DNA of 64,000 nt, from assembly GCF_014529535.1 (NCBI RefSeq), contig NW_023503372.1, positions 2,393,772-2,457,771 of the forward strand, in the 5' to 3' direction. Below the pieces are notes generated by a model. That model made no database searches, was not told the DNA's origin, and was given only the letters and a program-made list of their open reading frames with translations. The DNA is from Bradysia coprophila. Its lineage: Eukaryota; Arthropoda; Insecta; Diptera; Sciaridae. The position numbers were made by a program, and so were the translations under genes. Position 1 is the stretch's first letter. Every line of letters begins with the position of its first letter. This document shows, piece by piece, positions 47,177 through 59,355 of this stretch.

Positions 47177-49154
47177 ATGTCCAGCGAATACTTTCTTAAA
47201 CAAACGATCGACTGTAACCAGGGCTCTGTCAGAGCTGTGCGCTACAATGGTGAGTGTTGAATTATAATTCGGTTGATGGCAAAAGTTATTTTGAGGATTC
47301 ATCTGAAAAACAGTCTCCATCTCTACAAATCGGACGTGACCATAATCACGGCAGAGTAAAATAAACCAGGCAGGAGCGGTTCATTATCGAAACGTCAAAT
47401 AAGGGACCTAATACACTGTATGAAAATGAACTCAAATGAACACTGACATAAATTGAAAAATTTTATTCGCAAAATATCAAGGGCTACTAGATTATTCAGG
47501 CCCTTAGTCAAACAAGCGCTCCTGCCTGGTTAACTTTACTCTGTCGTGCCATAATGTAATCGCATAGCTTAGGTCGTGTGGCTACGGGGCAACATGGGTT
47601 ATTTTGGGTTTAAGATTCAACTGATTCAACTGATTCAACTACACTAAGATAAGACTCATTGAAAAAATGGTAAAATTTGGCTACTTCGGTAGAATTCGAG
47701 GAGTGCCTCCTCTGGCGTCCTGATTATTCGACGACTTGAGTATCGACGACTTTCTGAAGAAACAGCTATTTCATGAAGAAACGATGAGTAGGTGCCGTTT
47801 CTTCAGGAACTCAGCGCTTCTTCATGAAGTTTTTAAACTGTTACCTTCTTTCGGGAACTCACTATATCTTCAGAAAGTCATCGATGCTCATGTCGTCGAA
47901 TAATCAGAACAATTACGTGTTTCAGTTCCATGAGTTTGGCAGACTGTTTTACCAGAAGAATTCCGCTGTATTTGATCACTCGACGAGTACCGTCGAGAGC
48001 AATCTTTGCTGTTGAAATTACAAATTCTACGGGAGTTTCAATTCACTGAGAATTTTCTCGAAAATTTCTTCCCTTCGAAAACCTTATCCCACGATGTACT
48101 CATCTCCCTTTGCAGTTGCTGTATAAGAACAGTCTAACTGATGACCACTATCTACGGGTATCACTCACTTCACATCATTACTTTGTGCTTTCAGTTGATG
48201 GTTCATACTTGCTAACCTGTGGTTCCGATAAAAAGCTGAAATTGTGGAATCCTTTGACTGGCTTACTATTGAAAACGTATGGAGGTCATGCAAATGAAGT
48301 TACTGATGCGGCTGGCAGTTGTGATAGGTATTGCATTGTCGATTAGTTGTCCACTTTCAACAACAAAAATTTTAAATATTTTCCGCCTTCAACAGTTGCT
48401 TCATCGTATCGGCAAGTCTCGATAAAAGTATCATCTACTGGGACGTTCCAACCGCACAACCCTTGCGTCGATTACGTTGCCATGCTGGTGGTGTGAATTG
48501 TGTACGCTTTAACGAAGACTCTGGTCTGGCGATATCTGGCGGCAAGGATAATATGGCCATGTGTTGGGACATCAGAACAAGAAAACAGGAACCAATTCAA
48601 GTCCTAAATGATGCCAAGGATTGCATTACATCAATTGTGTGCAATGACCATGAAATAATAACATCGTCGCTGGACGGTTGCATACGGCATTACGATATAC
48701 GAGCTAGTCAGATGACCTGTGATTCTATTGGTCCGCCCATTGTGCACATGGTTCAGACCAAGGATGGTCAATGCATGATAGTTGCTTGTGCCGATAATGT
48801 GCTGCGATTGATTGACAACGATTCCGGTCAAATTTTGGCTGAATACAAGGGGCACATATCGGAAGACTTTCAAATCGAGTGCGGTATTTTGGCTGGTGAT
48901 TCGAAGATTTGTTCGGGATCGGCGGAAGGCTGTGCGATAATATGGGATTTGGTGGATGAAAAAGAAGTTGCACGAATTAAAATGGGTAATTCAAAGGAAA
49001 TTGAAATGACGCAATGGCGAGATTGAACTAAAAGAATTTTTGTTTCCTTTTCAACGCAGGAGGTGGAGTAGTTCATTCACTGACGACACATCCGACTGGC
49101 AATGATATTGTGTTCGCTAGAAAAAGAGAATTTCAAGTTTGGGGACTCGATTGA
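47177..49154 (+). CDS. WDR83: WDR83 (MORG1) WD40-repeat scaffold protein
   Basis: Four exons with matching phases: 47177-47249, 48195-48327, 48396-48985, 49060-49154 (TGA); 296 residues, close to the usual 300-315. The sequence is a run of WD40 blades: SVRAVRYNVDGSYLLTCGSD-KLKLWN, SCFIVSASLDKSIIYWDV, GGVNCVRFNEDSGLAISGGKD then MCWDIR, DCITSIVCNDHEIITSSLDG then HYDIR, ICSGSAEGCAIIWDLVDEKEV and the final VVHSLTTHPTG. The YKGHISEDFQIECGI stretch is typical of WDR83. Family knowledge: a scaffold in ERK signalling, a partner of PHD3, and a component of late spliceosomal complexes. The first intron (945 bp) is unusually long for this gene and holds two MITEs. Confidence 0.94.
47347..47548. mobile_element. 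MITE in WDR83 intron 1, 32-bp inverted ends
   Basis: CACGGCAGAGTAAAATAAACC..GGCAGGAGCG at the left pairs with CGCTCCTGCC..GTTAACTTTACTCTGTCGTG at the right, with four mismatches in 32. Non-coding, about 200 bp. Confidence 0.85.
47720..47906. mobile_element. Second MITE in WDR83 intron 1
   Basis: CTGATTATTCGACGAC..TTTCTGAAG at the left pairs with CTTCAGAAAGTCATCG..GTCGTCGAATAATCAG at the right over about 40 bp; the interior has further TTCTTCA/TGAAGAA pairs. Unrelated in sequence to the first MITE. Confidence 0.85.
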
Positions 49155-49462
49155 ACTTAAAATGGGAAAACCCGATACAACCTCAACATATTGACCGACA
49201 CGCAGTGAATACAGGGCCAGGAGGAAATTGTAAACATGCAGTGATGGATGTTACAAGTGAAAGTCGCTAAGCATTAAATGTACAAATTGATTGTAAATAA
49301 GAAACCAAAAATTAAAATCCAAATTTTGTTTAGCTAAAAAAACATCCCTTCTCTACTTCATAAACTCATTCAGTTTCGCTAAAAGTGACTTGAGTGGTCC
49401 CAGAGTCTTAAAAGTTATTTAGTGAGATAAAGGATGAACGAGGTTGTGATGTGATCTACTGA

Positions 49463-49930
49463 AAGTGTTTGCTGATCTACTTTTCGTCCAAAATACACTG
49501 CAAGTGTTTGCTGATCTACTTTTCGCCCAAAATACACTGCAAGTGTTCACTGATCTACTGTTCGCCCAAAAAACACTCAAAGTGTTCACTGATCTATTGT
49601 TCGCTAAAAAAACACTCAAAGTGTTCACTGATCTACTGTTCGCTAAAAAAACACTCAAAGTGTTCACTGATCTACTGTTCGCCCAAAATACACTGCAAGT
49701 GTTCACTGATCTACTTTTCGCCCAAAATACACTGCAAGTGTTCGCTGATCTACTTTTCTCCCAAAATTCACTGAAAATGTTAACTGATCTACTTTTCGCC
49801 CAAAATACACTGCAAGTGTTCGCTGATCTACTTTTCGCCTAAAATTCACTGAAAATGTTTACTGATCTACTTTTCGCCCAAAATACACTGCAAGTGTTCG
49901 CTGATCTACTTTTCGCCCAAAATACACTGA
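49463..49930. repeat. Minisatellite, 39-bp unit, 12 copies
   Basis: Unit of the form AAGTGTTCACTGATCTACTT-TTCGCCCAAAATACACTGC, with position-specific variants (AAAACACTCAA in the middle copies, AAAATTCACTGAAAATGTT in later ones). 12 x 39 = 468 bp. As 39 is divisible by three and the unit lacks stops, frames on both strands stay open through it (two + frames and one - frame); this is a by-product, since there is no promoter-like start or flanking exon. Starts about 310 bp after the WDR83 stop. Confidence 0.95.
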
Positions 49931-52900
49931 GAGAGGAACCACTGAAATCGTTACCAATTTTTTAACTGCCCATATCTCACTCTGGATAAACTTTCAACCC
50001 AACATAACCCTATAATCCACTAAAAGTACAATTACCTCTCTGAAGACACTATCCATCAAGGTTTTTTGTACCTGGAGAAAGCCTTAGGTAGGCGGTTTTC
50101 CAACTTATTATGTGAAGTGTGAGTCTAAGTCCATTCAACCATCGGTCTTAATACTTTCCTAGTCATTAAATTCAACGAAGAAAAACAACTGAAAGGTGGA
50201 ATTTATTATTTCTTGCAAAAAAACATTTATTTTAAATAGAAATCTTTTAAGATAATTAAATATTACAAAAATTTAAAATAACTAACAAACATACAGAACG
50301 ACACAATAAACTTAAATTTTAGATTTGTTTTTTATCTTCGCTTTTTTCGTCTTTTCTTTATAACCAATCATAAGGAATCGTCTTAACTTATTACGAAAAA
50401 AAAGGCACTGGAATGTAACCTGAATACATTAAATCGAATATTTTTTTCATTTTTTTTGTTTGTTTTCTCTTGGTTTTTCTAAATATTTATAAATTGAAAA
50501 ATTGGTACAAATTAAAAATGATATTTACAAAAAGTAAGATTTAATTTATACAATTTTTAGCAATGGATATTACGATTAAATTAAAGTTTAAAAAGAATTA
50601 AAATTATGAATAAGAGGGAAAAATCGTTATTTGGTTTGTTACTTTTTGATATTTTAATTGAAATAAATTCACTCTCATGTCGTGCATAACCGTTACATTT
50701 TCACAACTCAACAAAATAAAGTTTTTTTTAGTTCGTTAGCTCCACTTGTAGATTATTATATAACGGTAGATATTCATACGATTTCAATAAGACAATATTT
50801 GATTATGCTTTACGTTGTACAGTTTTTAAATCTTAAATTTTCTACTTTCAAATCGTTTAGTTCCTCTTTGTCCGATTAAATTTTTTATTGATTTTCTCGT
50901 TTTTAAGTCCATATGTTCCAAATATTTTCTAGTTAAAATTCTACATAATGCTAAACCATTCCTACGAGCTACGAAATTATAGAATTTGATTTGTTTATTG
51001 AAAAACTTGGGACAAATGAAAATTTAAAGTGAAACAATGTCTACACAACTTGGTGATTCTCATCTGTAAAGGACCACTGATTTCAACAAATTTATTTTTG
51101 AATTTATTCTCCATCTCCGCATAATGCATTCTAGTTTGAAGAGCAATATCCCCAGATCAGGATACGAACAAAATTCTCACAGTTAGCCACTACAGTCTAC
51201 AGGTGTCGTTAGATCCCACATCAACATCTATTTTGATATCGTTGAGTCTTTTTAAAGAAAAGAAAAACTGTGTAGACACTGATTCACACGTAACTAACGA
51301 CAGGTAAAAGGATTGGTACTATCAATTTTCATAAGTAAAGTGACAAGCAATTTTAGATCTACAAGGACATTACAATCCAGAATACTTTGTCCTTCTTTCA
51401 GTCTATTTGAATGTCATTTTATAAGTGGTTATTATATCTTATATCAATGCGACAACAAAAAGAAATCGCATCATAAGGAGCAGCTTGCATGCACCCTCAG
51501 ATGTTGAATAAATTTTCCTTTTCTTGCTATAGTGCGTTAAGTGTGATAATATTATCGCTTGAACATTTCAACCGGATTCGACCAACAGCTCTCGTTGATT
51601 TATACGAATGATGGGTTCATTCATTCTTCGCTAAAAATGTCATCAAATTCAGGTCACTGAAATATGCTCAATGACATATTGAGCCAATGCTCACATCATG
51701 TAAAAATACGAGGGAAGAGTAACCGCTTGGTGCAGGTGCACCATGCCAATTAATGTCCAAATGTATATGGTAATTATTTGAATGAGCCTGCTGGCTGGTG
51801 CATGTAAGACTAATTTATAGCGCTATACTGACAACGTTTCTCACACTTTCATACGATACGTCATTCATGGTATAATCGGTATAACGTACAAAGGAGACGA
51901 ATGGTGTAAAACCTAAATTAAGATGCGTACGTCTTCAGTATACAGTCTCACAAACAATACAAGCGTTCTCATTCAAACAGAGATTGTCACATGATTACCA
52001 TGAACTCATACAAAATGCATTCCCTTCGCGAAATCCATTCTGTTCTTCAATGTTTGAATTATTCACAGATTTTAGCGTTTAACTTGAATAAATTTCGCTT
52101 TTCAACTAATCTACAAAAATGTAACTTTCCAATTGGAAGTACTAGATTTCCTTAGTTAGGACTGATCATTTCTGAAGATCTCGTGCGGAACCTTTGTGCT
52201 ATCCCGTTTAGGGACCTACGCTTCACTTAAATCTATTACTTCGCCTTACTCTTTTATCTAAATACTTTTACGTCGACAATTTGACCAATACCTACTCTGT
52301 TGTACCAAGCTGACCGAGCATTTTTGTACTGATCAGATTCCATGTCATTAAGATTGACATAGCCTGCAATTTACAGTCCGCTCGACATTGATCCAGTCCA
52401 GCCTCATATTTCACAAGCATTCTCTGCAGTGAGGTAATATAGAAGCCGAGCCAGGCAGAATCGCCACTCAGCGTGAATGAATAGCACGACAAACCGTTCT
52501 GGGAATGATGCGGTCTCTTTGCAAAAAAAATTCCACAACAACTTGTATAGCAGCATATTCAGTGTAACAGTTGCAAAAGCTCTAAGTTACAGTGTATCGT
52601 GTTGAATATGTTCTCTTAGCCATTCTGTTCTGGCAATCGTGAAGTAATAATAGTTCTAATAGACCAGTGGCCAAAACTATTAGTGAATGAGCAATCTTCC
52701 GCTTGGATCAACGAAAGCTGTTTTCAAATTGGTTCAAGTTCTCGTAATCTACCACTCTTGCACTTATCATTATTTGTGACCTAAACATTAAATCTACACA
52801 GGTACATGATTGTAATCAACATACCCAGCTAAAGTTTTTCGTAATTTTTAAATTAATTTTATTTTTTTGTTGTTTAACTTTTCATCGAAAGGCGTAATTT

Positions 52901-53155
52901 GTCATGTTTATATTAAATTGGTGTCCTCTGTGTTATATTAACATTTAACTAATCTCCTACACACTAAACACTCATGTAAATGTTAATCTCTTCTACGATG
53001 CTACAGTAATTTATAAATATAAAAAAAATCGGCGGAAAAAGGTTTAAGTTACGAACCAAAGACACAAAACAAAAATTTTATGCACACAACAACAGCAACA
53101 ACAACAAAATCGTTAACTAGAATCAACGGGCAATCATATTATACAAATACACAGT
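49931..53155. other. Intergenic; right part is 3' UTR of the SIPA1L gene
   Basis: No gene seen; very AT-rich at 50200-51050. A CAA-rich tract at 53087-53112 and reverse-complement AATAAA words (for example near 52858) lie in the probable 3' UTR of the minus-strand SIPA1L gene. Confidence 0.5.
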
Positions 53156-56100
53156 CTACGATTGCCGATCAATCGTCTGGAAAAACCATTCGGTAAACCG
53201 TCTCAATTGTTGCACGGCAGCTTGACTTTCGTCTTGGAGACGACGATTCTCTTCCGTCAATCGTCTGACTGCTTGTTCCAGCGATTTACGTCTTTGTGTC
53301 TCTTTGGTAATTCGATCTTCAAGCTGTGTCACCTGATTCTGTAGTTCGGGGAGGCTGGAGCTGGGTGTAATTTGTTGATGTTGCAATGAACCGCTCAATG
53401 ACGAAGAGCATGTGGATGATGATGACGGTGATATGGATGGTGGCGATGGATTCCCATCGTTGGACGAATTTGTACCGTTGTTCAGTTCGTCGTATATTTC
53501 CTGTTTGTTCGCTTTGGACATCTTAAGACCTTCATTCACTTGCATTATCGCTTGATCGACGAGTGTCGTCCAATCAACTTCTTTGCTGTCTGGTAGCAGT
53601 GGAAGTGGCTGTTGCATTAAATTGTCGGTTTCCTTTCGCTTGTTCATCAAGGCCGGATTAAATCGTCGTGGTGATCGCATGTGATCTTCGTTGATGTGCA
53701 GCTCGTTGATGTTCTTTTGCTGTTCGGTCACTGACGATGATATCACCGTTGCTGGGCGTGCAGTTGTGAAAATTACATCCGATTCATTTTTGGTTTGACT
53801 TTCGGCTTTCAATTTTGAATCGCTGGATATCGGCAAGCCGTGCGAACCCAAATTGATTCCTTCGCGGGATCGTGATTTTTTGCGCATCAATAGTAAATCG
53901 TCAGTCACAATGGTTGGTTTCAGTGCGCTTAAATTGGAAATGTTACCGAGGCTGTGACTGTTGGGCGAGTTTTTTGACGGTTTATTTTGATACAAAACGC
54001 CTTGATGGAAATTATCGTCGCTGGACATCATGTAGTCAGGATTTATCAGTTTCATCAGATCTTCTTGTAGTGTACTACTGGTGTAGTTGACACTGTTCCG
54101 TTGCTGCAGATGTGCCACATTTCGATTTGTTACGCCAGCTCGAAGTTTTGCTTCGGCCAATGGTCGAGGACTGTTATTTCGGCTGCTTGATGCACTCGAC
54201 GATACAGTGCCGTTGCCTGTTAACAAATAGAGCAGAGATTTGAGTGTCAACTGGTTCTCAATTCTGAATTTCACTTTGACTTACCACTTTTGTTCTTATG
54301 AACACTGCTGGTTGTGGACGATCGACGTAGTGGAGCCAATTCCGGCACAATGCCCTCGTCATCGGTTGTTGATATACTTTTCATGGAAACACTGTATACT
54401 GGCTCGTTGTTGATGGAACTGGAATCGGTCTGGTTTCCATCCGAAATGTGTAACGATTTGATCATAGCGTCTGTATTGGTTAGGTGCTGAATCTTTGGTG
54501 ACTTTGTTATCAAATACTCAATATTTGCGGTGCGTGGAAGCGGTCGTAATTCGTTTACGGCTGGTGCCTTGTTCAATGGACCGTGCTTATCGCCTGGTTC
54601 ATGAATCGAAAGCGGTCGAACTGAATTGGCCAGTGGTAGTGAATTAGTGTGAACGACTTTGGAATGACTGTACTGTGGTTGATGTTGCTGCTGTTGCTGC
54701 TGGTAGTCACTGGAATGACCATTTTCTTGGGCGTCTGGTACTTCCAGGATGTCATACCATCGATCGTCATTCGACGAGTGTCCACTGGACGAACTTGTTA
54801 ACGTTCCCATGTCGGCGGGAAATCTCATGTGCTCATTGGGAATGCTAAATGAACGACTGCTACTTCCAGTCCCATATCCTGAACTGTTCGATGAACGAGG
54901 CGGAGAAAAATTTCGTTCGTAGCGACGTCGATGATTCGAGCCGGGCTGTTTTAATTGAGCTGTTGCTGAATTTTTCGACACTTGTTTCGGCTTAGTTTCG
55001 TCCAGGTTTTCATAGTCACCCTCGTAATTGATCACATTGAATTTGCAATTTTGCAAGAAGCATCCGCGACGAGGTGAGTGATCCGAATACGATTCAATTA
55101 CTGTTACAGTCACTTGTGATGAAGTCTTCAGTAGATCAACCATTTCGTCGTGTGATAAGGTTGCAACGGCTATTTTACAAATTTCAACTAGACGATATCC
55201 TTGACGAAGCCCAGCTGTCCACGCTTGACCCGACATTTCGACTTGCGTTACCACTCCATCCGGTTGTACATGGAATCCAAGTTGACCCAACGGATTTCTT
55301 CGTAAATTCAATTCAATAGCCCCGCAGCCATTTGTCACCGCTCTCAATCTTTCGATGACTTCCAGCTGTTCATCACGTTCGGTAGACTCTCGCATGCTTA
55401 ATGTTATGCATTCACTTTGGTGATGATAGATACGAATGCAATATCCACTAGTTGACCAGCCCAAAATGGATTTGCATGGCGTGACGAAAACAATTTGTCG
55501 TGAACATTCTTCAATCAGTACGAATGTTTCGGCTGATATGCCCAGGAAGCAGTCCACCGTTGTCCCTTGACCGGTATCGTGTAAAACAACTTGCCAACAG
55601 AATGCCGCCCGTTGTGTTAAGTCTCCACTGAAGCGTAGCTTTGGTTTCTCCTTTTTCTTGCTCGGGAAAATGGAAAACTTTGGCCCAGTGTCGACCAATG
55701 TGGTGGTACAGTAGTTTGTGGCCAAATCTTTCAAATACTCTTGTCGCGTTCGTGTAGCCATCGTAGCAAATTTTTCACTTCTGTGGGCTGCGTTTTCAGC
55801 GTTTATCACTTTGGATATCAAAAAGTCCGCAAATGTTTTTGACTTCGAATACAGTGCGTTCGGTCGTATTGGTGGACCGAAGACAGGAACTTCTTTCGAT
55901 CGAGAAACCGCCACTTTGTAGTGCGTATTTTCCGTGCAAGGGTTTACAGCTCGTACACAAATGAAAACGTGCTGGAATTGACTGCGAATATGTTTTGGCG
56001 AAAATGGCAATGATCCCGGTTCTTGGAAAACGATTGTAACAATGTCGTTGCCGATGTGTCGCTTCCGAAGCAATTGCTGTCGATTGTTTGGGGTAAATGG

Positions 56101-57927
56101 CAGCATCGTCGATACGTGGAACATAACTTCGCAATCTTGATAGGTAGCATATAAGGAGTGTGTACCAGTCGAATCAGTTTTGTTGTCCAAACCGGCCTTG
56201 TAACTTTCAAAGCCCTTAAGGCGAACTCTTTTTCCGATTGTTTCGAGAAATTCAACAAATGCCGGACCAGCTTCTTCGTTGTTGTACATGTCTTCTTCGG
56301 TACCTTGACCAGCTTTGCAGTACAGGATACCCACTTTATATTTATTCGTCAATCCTTGTTCATCCAGCTTTAAAATTTGCTCTTCACATTGTGGCGTATT
56401 CACTCCAAGTTTCAGTGATGCCAATTGAACTTCTGGAGCTACGTATTCAAGTACTTCTTTGGTACTAGCTTGTTTGCCTAATCCACGTGGATTCGGAACC
56501 GATTCCTCAATCACAGATCCCCGCAATGTTAGCAGCTCAGACGTTCGAACAATCATTCGAAATTGATACGCTGCTTCTTTCGCATTTCCATCGGTTGATT
56601 GGTTTTGGTGTGATGTCGGTAATTTCTCTCGTTTAATCGAAATAGCAACCGGTCCAAGTTGTTCGTCCATGCCGAACCAATTCTGATGCTCTTGGCCAAG
56701 AAAGTATTGCCGATAATAACGAGCCCCATTGTCCACCGATTCGATTGGACGTTGTCCTCGCTGAAATGGACATGTGGTCTGTTTCCACAACGTTTCACCG
56801 GGGGCACATTCCAGAACTGATACACCACATGCTAAGGCAGGTCGATGGATCGCACGTTTTTGGCCGACATTCGATTGGAAACGAGTCAGACTGACTTCTC
56901 GCTCTTCTTCGCCCCCAATCTCGTTACGGAAGAAAGGGCAATTTTCCAACAGTTCGTTATGCTGACCATCACCATAGTCATCAACATTTTCTAATCCATC
57001 AGGCGTTGAGGATCTTGTTGTTAACATTGATGCTGCTGACGCTCCAGTTGTTGTATTTCTGCGCCTCGCTAACAGTAATCCCCTAAGTTTGGCGGCGTAT
57101 CCCAAATTCGCTGTTAGTGATTGGCAATCGAAGTGAGCAAATGCTCGACGTCGTTGTCGTTCCTCGATGTCAGCCGATAATGTTGTGATAAACGAACATT
57201 CATCCGTCGCGGACACGTGTGTAGGAATTCTTCCTGGTTTTGTAGGACCCCATAATCTGTGCAATTTGTTTCGCAGCTTTGGGCTACCACCACGATCGAC
57301 TGCGTCATCGCTGGCGGTCATATCACTTGAAAAATTTTGCATACTGTGGCTTGGTTGTTGAGATTGTTCAGATACTTTCCCCTTTAAATATTCAGCTGGG
57401 CCAGGTGATCGTTGATCTGTTCCAATAACACCCAAAACAGCTGGACGATAGTCTTGTAGCATAGCGAAGAAACTTTCTCCGGTTGTTGCTGGTCTTTCTG
57501 TCGCCGATATTACATCAATACTACCGTGACTGCCATACTCGCGTCGAAGATTTGGCGCTGGCAGATTTACGGTGTCATTATTATGAGAGTGTGAGTCGTG
57601 TAACAGTTCCAAGCTTGAATTGCTTCGATACAAATTTTCTGGATTTTGTGGATAGAGTCGATTCGCGCCGAGATTATATCGCCCATTCAACAAGTACCGT
57701 TCGTTCACTGAACTGCGAGATGCTAATCCAGCTCCGATGCGTGCTTTTAGAACATTATTATTGTAGTATTCAACAGCATGAACGACTCGGTCGCGGACAG
57801 TGCTGTTACGATGATTGTTTTGTGCTGAATTCGATGCGGTATTTACGACGTGTGGAAGTGTGGTTACCGGTGGTAAATTGCCACCACATTCTGCTTGCAC
57901 CCCAATCATTCCATCATTATTGGTTTC
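53156..57927 (-). CDS. SIPA1L: SIPA1L-type Rap GTPase-activating protein with PDZ domain
   Basis: Two exons seen: 57927-54285 and 54216-53156 (TAG), phase 1 junction. The first exon follows an acceptor (CTTTCCAG) in phase 0; the first internal ATG, at 57909, would give 1561 residues, so upstream exons may be 5' UTR or add N-terminal residues. Counting from that ATG: disordered Ser/Arg-rich N-terminus with the HVSATDE motif; RapGAP domain about 495-715 with [20 protein letters not shown] and the catalytic Asn-thumb GNDIV near 618; PDZ domain about 863-940 ([15 protein letters not shown] ... [15 protein letters not shown]); long Ser/Gln-rich linker; C-terminal coiled coil ([22 protein letters not shown]) ending [12 protein letters not shown], the SPAR-C region. 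Family knowledge: SIPA1L/SPAR proteins inactivate Rap1/Rap2 at cell junctions and synapses. The catalytic Asn is present, so activity is expected. Confidence 0.93.
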
Positions 57928-58880
57928 CTGGAAAGAAAGAGAAAATTCGTTGAAATAAATTGTCAACAAAATTGCAACTAGAATTACGAATTACGAGACT
58001 CTTAACCGATGGCAGTTCATCAGTCTTAAAAATTTTAATATGAATTTATCTCGACGAATTGCACAAATGTGCAAGACCGAAAATGAAATTGGCTTTGGTT
58101 AATTTACTTTTAATGGATACGTGACCCTCGCATTGACCTCATTCTGTAGAACGGTTCCAATTTTCAACTTGTGGTAATTAAAAGCGACGTTATCGTGTCT
58201 TGTCAGTACGTATTAAGCTATTAAGCACACAATTAATTGAACAAGACTGCTCCTTCGATTTTCTTCTTCTTTTTTTTCTGAGAGCTCATAAACATATTAA
58301 AATGTAAAAAAGAGACAAGGCAAATCAGATGGCTCACAAACGGCTAGTCATCTGATATCGACATTGATGAAAAATATAGAAAGTAAACTCCGGCAGACAC
58401 GGTCGTATACAGTCAAATGTATGTTAAAACTAATGAAGTAAAGGATTTTGTTGCTAAAATTTAGATCAAAAGAAGTAGTAGATTAGATAATTATATTGGT
58501 TGTTATACCATTGCCGCTTTTAAAAGGTTCAACTCAAGTAAATCAATAAATCAAAAAAAGCGAGAAAGCCCAAAATGATGAGTTTATTAGCTTTGGAACT
58601 ATACCAAAAACACCAATATCTGAACAAAGATCTGTTGAATAATAAATTTATTTGCTCTGAATATGGTCTAACATATTGAAAAAGTATGTCTTTGTATGTA
58701 GGCGAATAAACCTTATTTTGATATGTTGATAGGGTAGAGTAGTAGAGTATGGACGAACGTGAATATTTCAAAGGCAAATTCGGTAATTTGGAATATCTCT
58801 TAAACAAAGAAAATAGATGTTGACGCTCATTTCCCTCTCAATTTTCTCTCAGTTAACATTTTGTATGGTCTGGTATGAAA
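57928..58880. other. Upstream flank/intron of SIPA1L gene
   Basis: No coding exon recognised. Includes one copy of the CGGCTARTCATCTG repeat (next entry). Confidence 0.5.
58341..58455 (+). repeat. Member of dispersed CGGCTARTCATCTG repeat family
   Basis: CGGCTAGTCATCTGATATCG at the start, TATGTTAAAACTAATGAAGTAAAGGATTTTG at the end; the most complete copy in the window. Confidence 0.65.
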
Positions 58881-59355
58881 GATTCATCGGGCGATTCACC
58901 GAAGATTCATCGGGCGATTCACCAAAGGTTCATCTGGCGATTAACCGAAGATTCATCTGGCGATTCACCAAAGATTCATTTGGCGATTTACCGAAGATTC
59001 ATCGGGGGATTTACCGAAGATTCATCGGGCGATTCACCGAAGATTCATCTGGCGATTAACCGAAGATTCATCTGGCGATTCACCAAAGATTCATTTGGCG
59101 ATTTACCGAAGATTCATCGGTGGATTCACCGAAGAATCATCGGGCGATTTACCGAAGATTCTTCGGTGGATTCACCGAAGAATCATCTGGCGATTCACCG
59201 AAGGTTCATCAGGTGATTCACCGAAGATTTATAGGGCAACTCACCGAAGATTCATCTGGTGATTCACCGAAGATTCATAGGGCAATTCACCCAAAATTCT
59301 TCGGGAAATTCACCCAAGATTCATCGGGCGATTCATCAAAGATTCATCTGCGATT
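58881..59355. repeat. Minisatellite, 23-bp unit, 20 copies plus a partial
   Basis: Unit GATTCATCGGGCGATTCACCGAA with variants (CATCTGGC, GATTAACC, GGTGGATT). From 58881 to 59340 is exactly 20 x 23 bp. With 23 not divisible by three, each frame cycles through three readings of the unit; all three + frames stay open over long parts because the unit has no stop in any of them. Higher-order structure: blocks of several units are repeated nearly identically (compare 58921-59000 with 59041-59120). Confidence 0.95.

Noticed and set aside
49419-49842. 125-codon + frame and 95-codon - frame at the 39-bp repeat
   Set aside because: Open only because the unit lacks stops and its length is divisible by three; annotated as repeat.
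55796-56828. Several 70-150 codon frames on both strands inside the SIPA1L exon
   Set aside because: Shadows of the strongly coding minus-strand frame.
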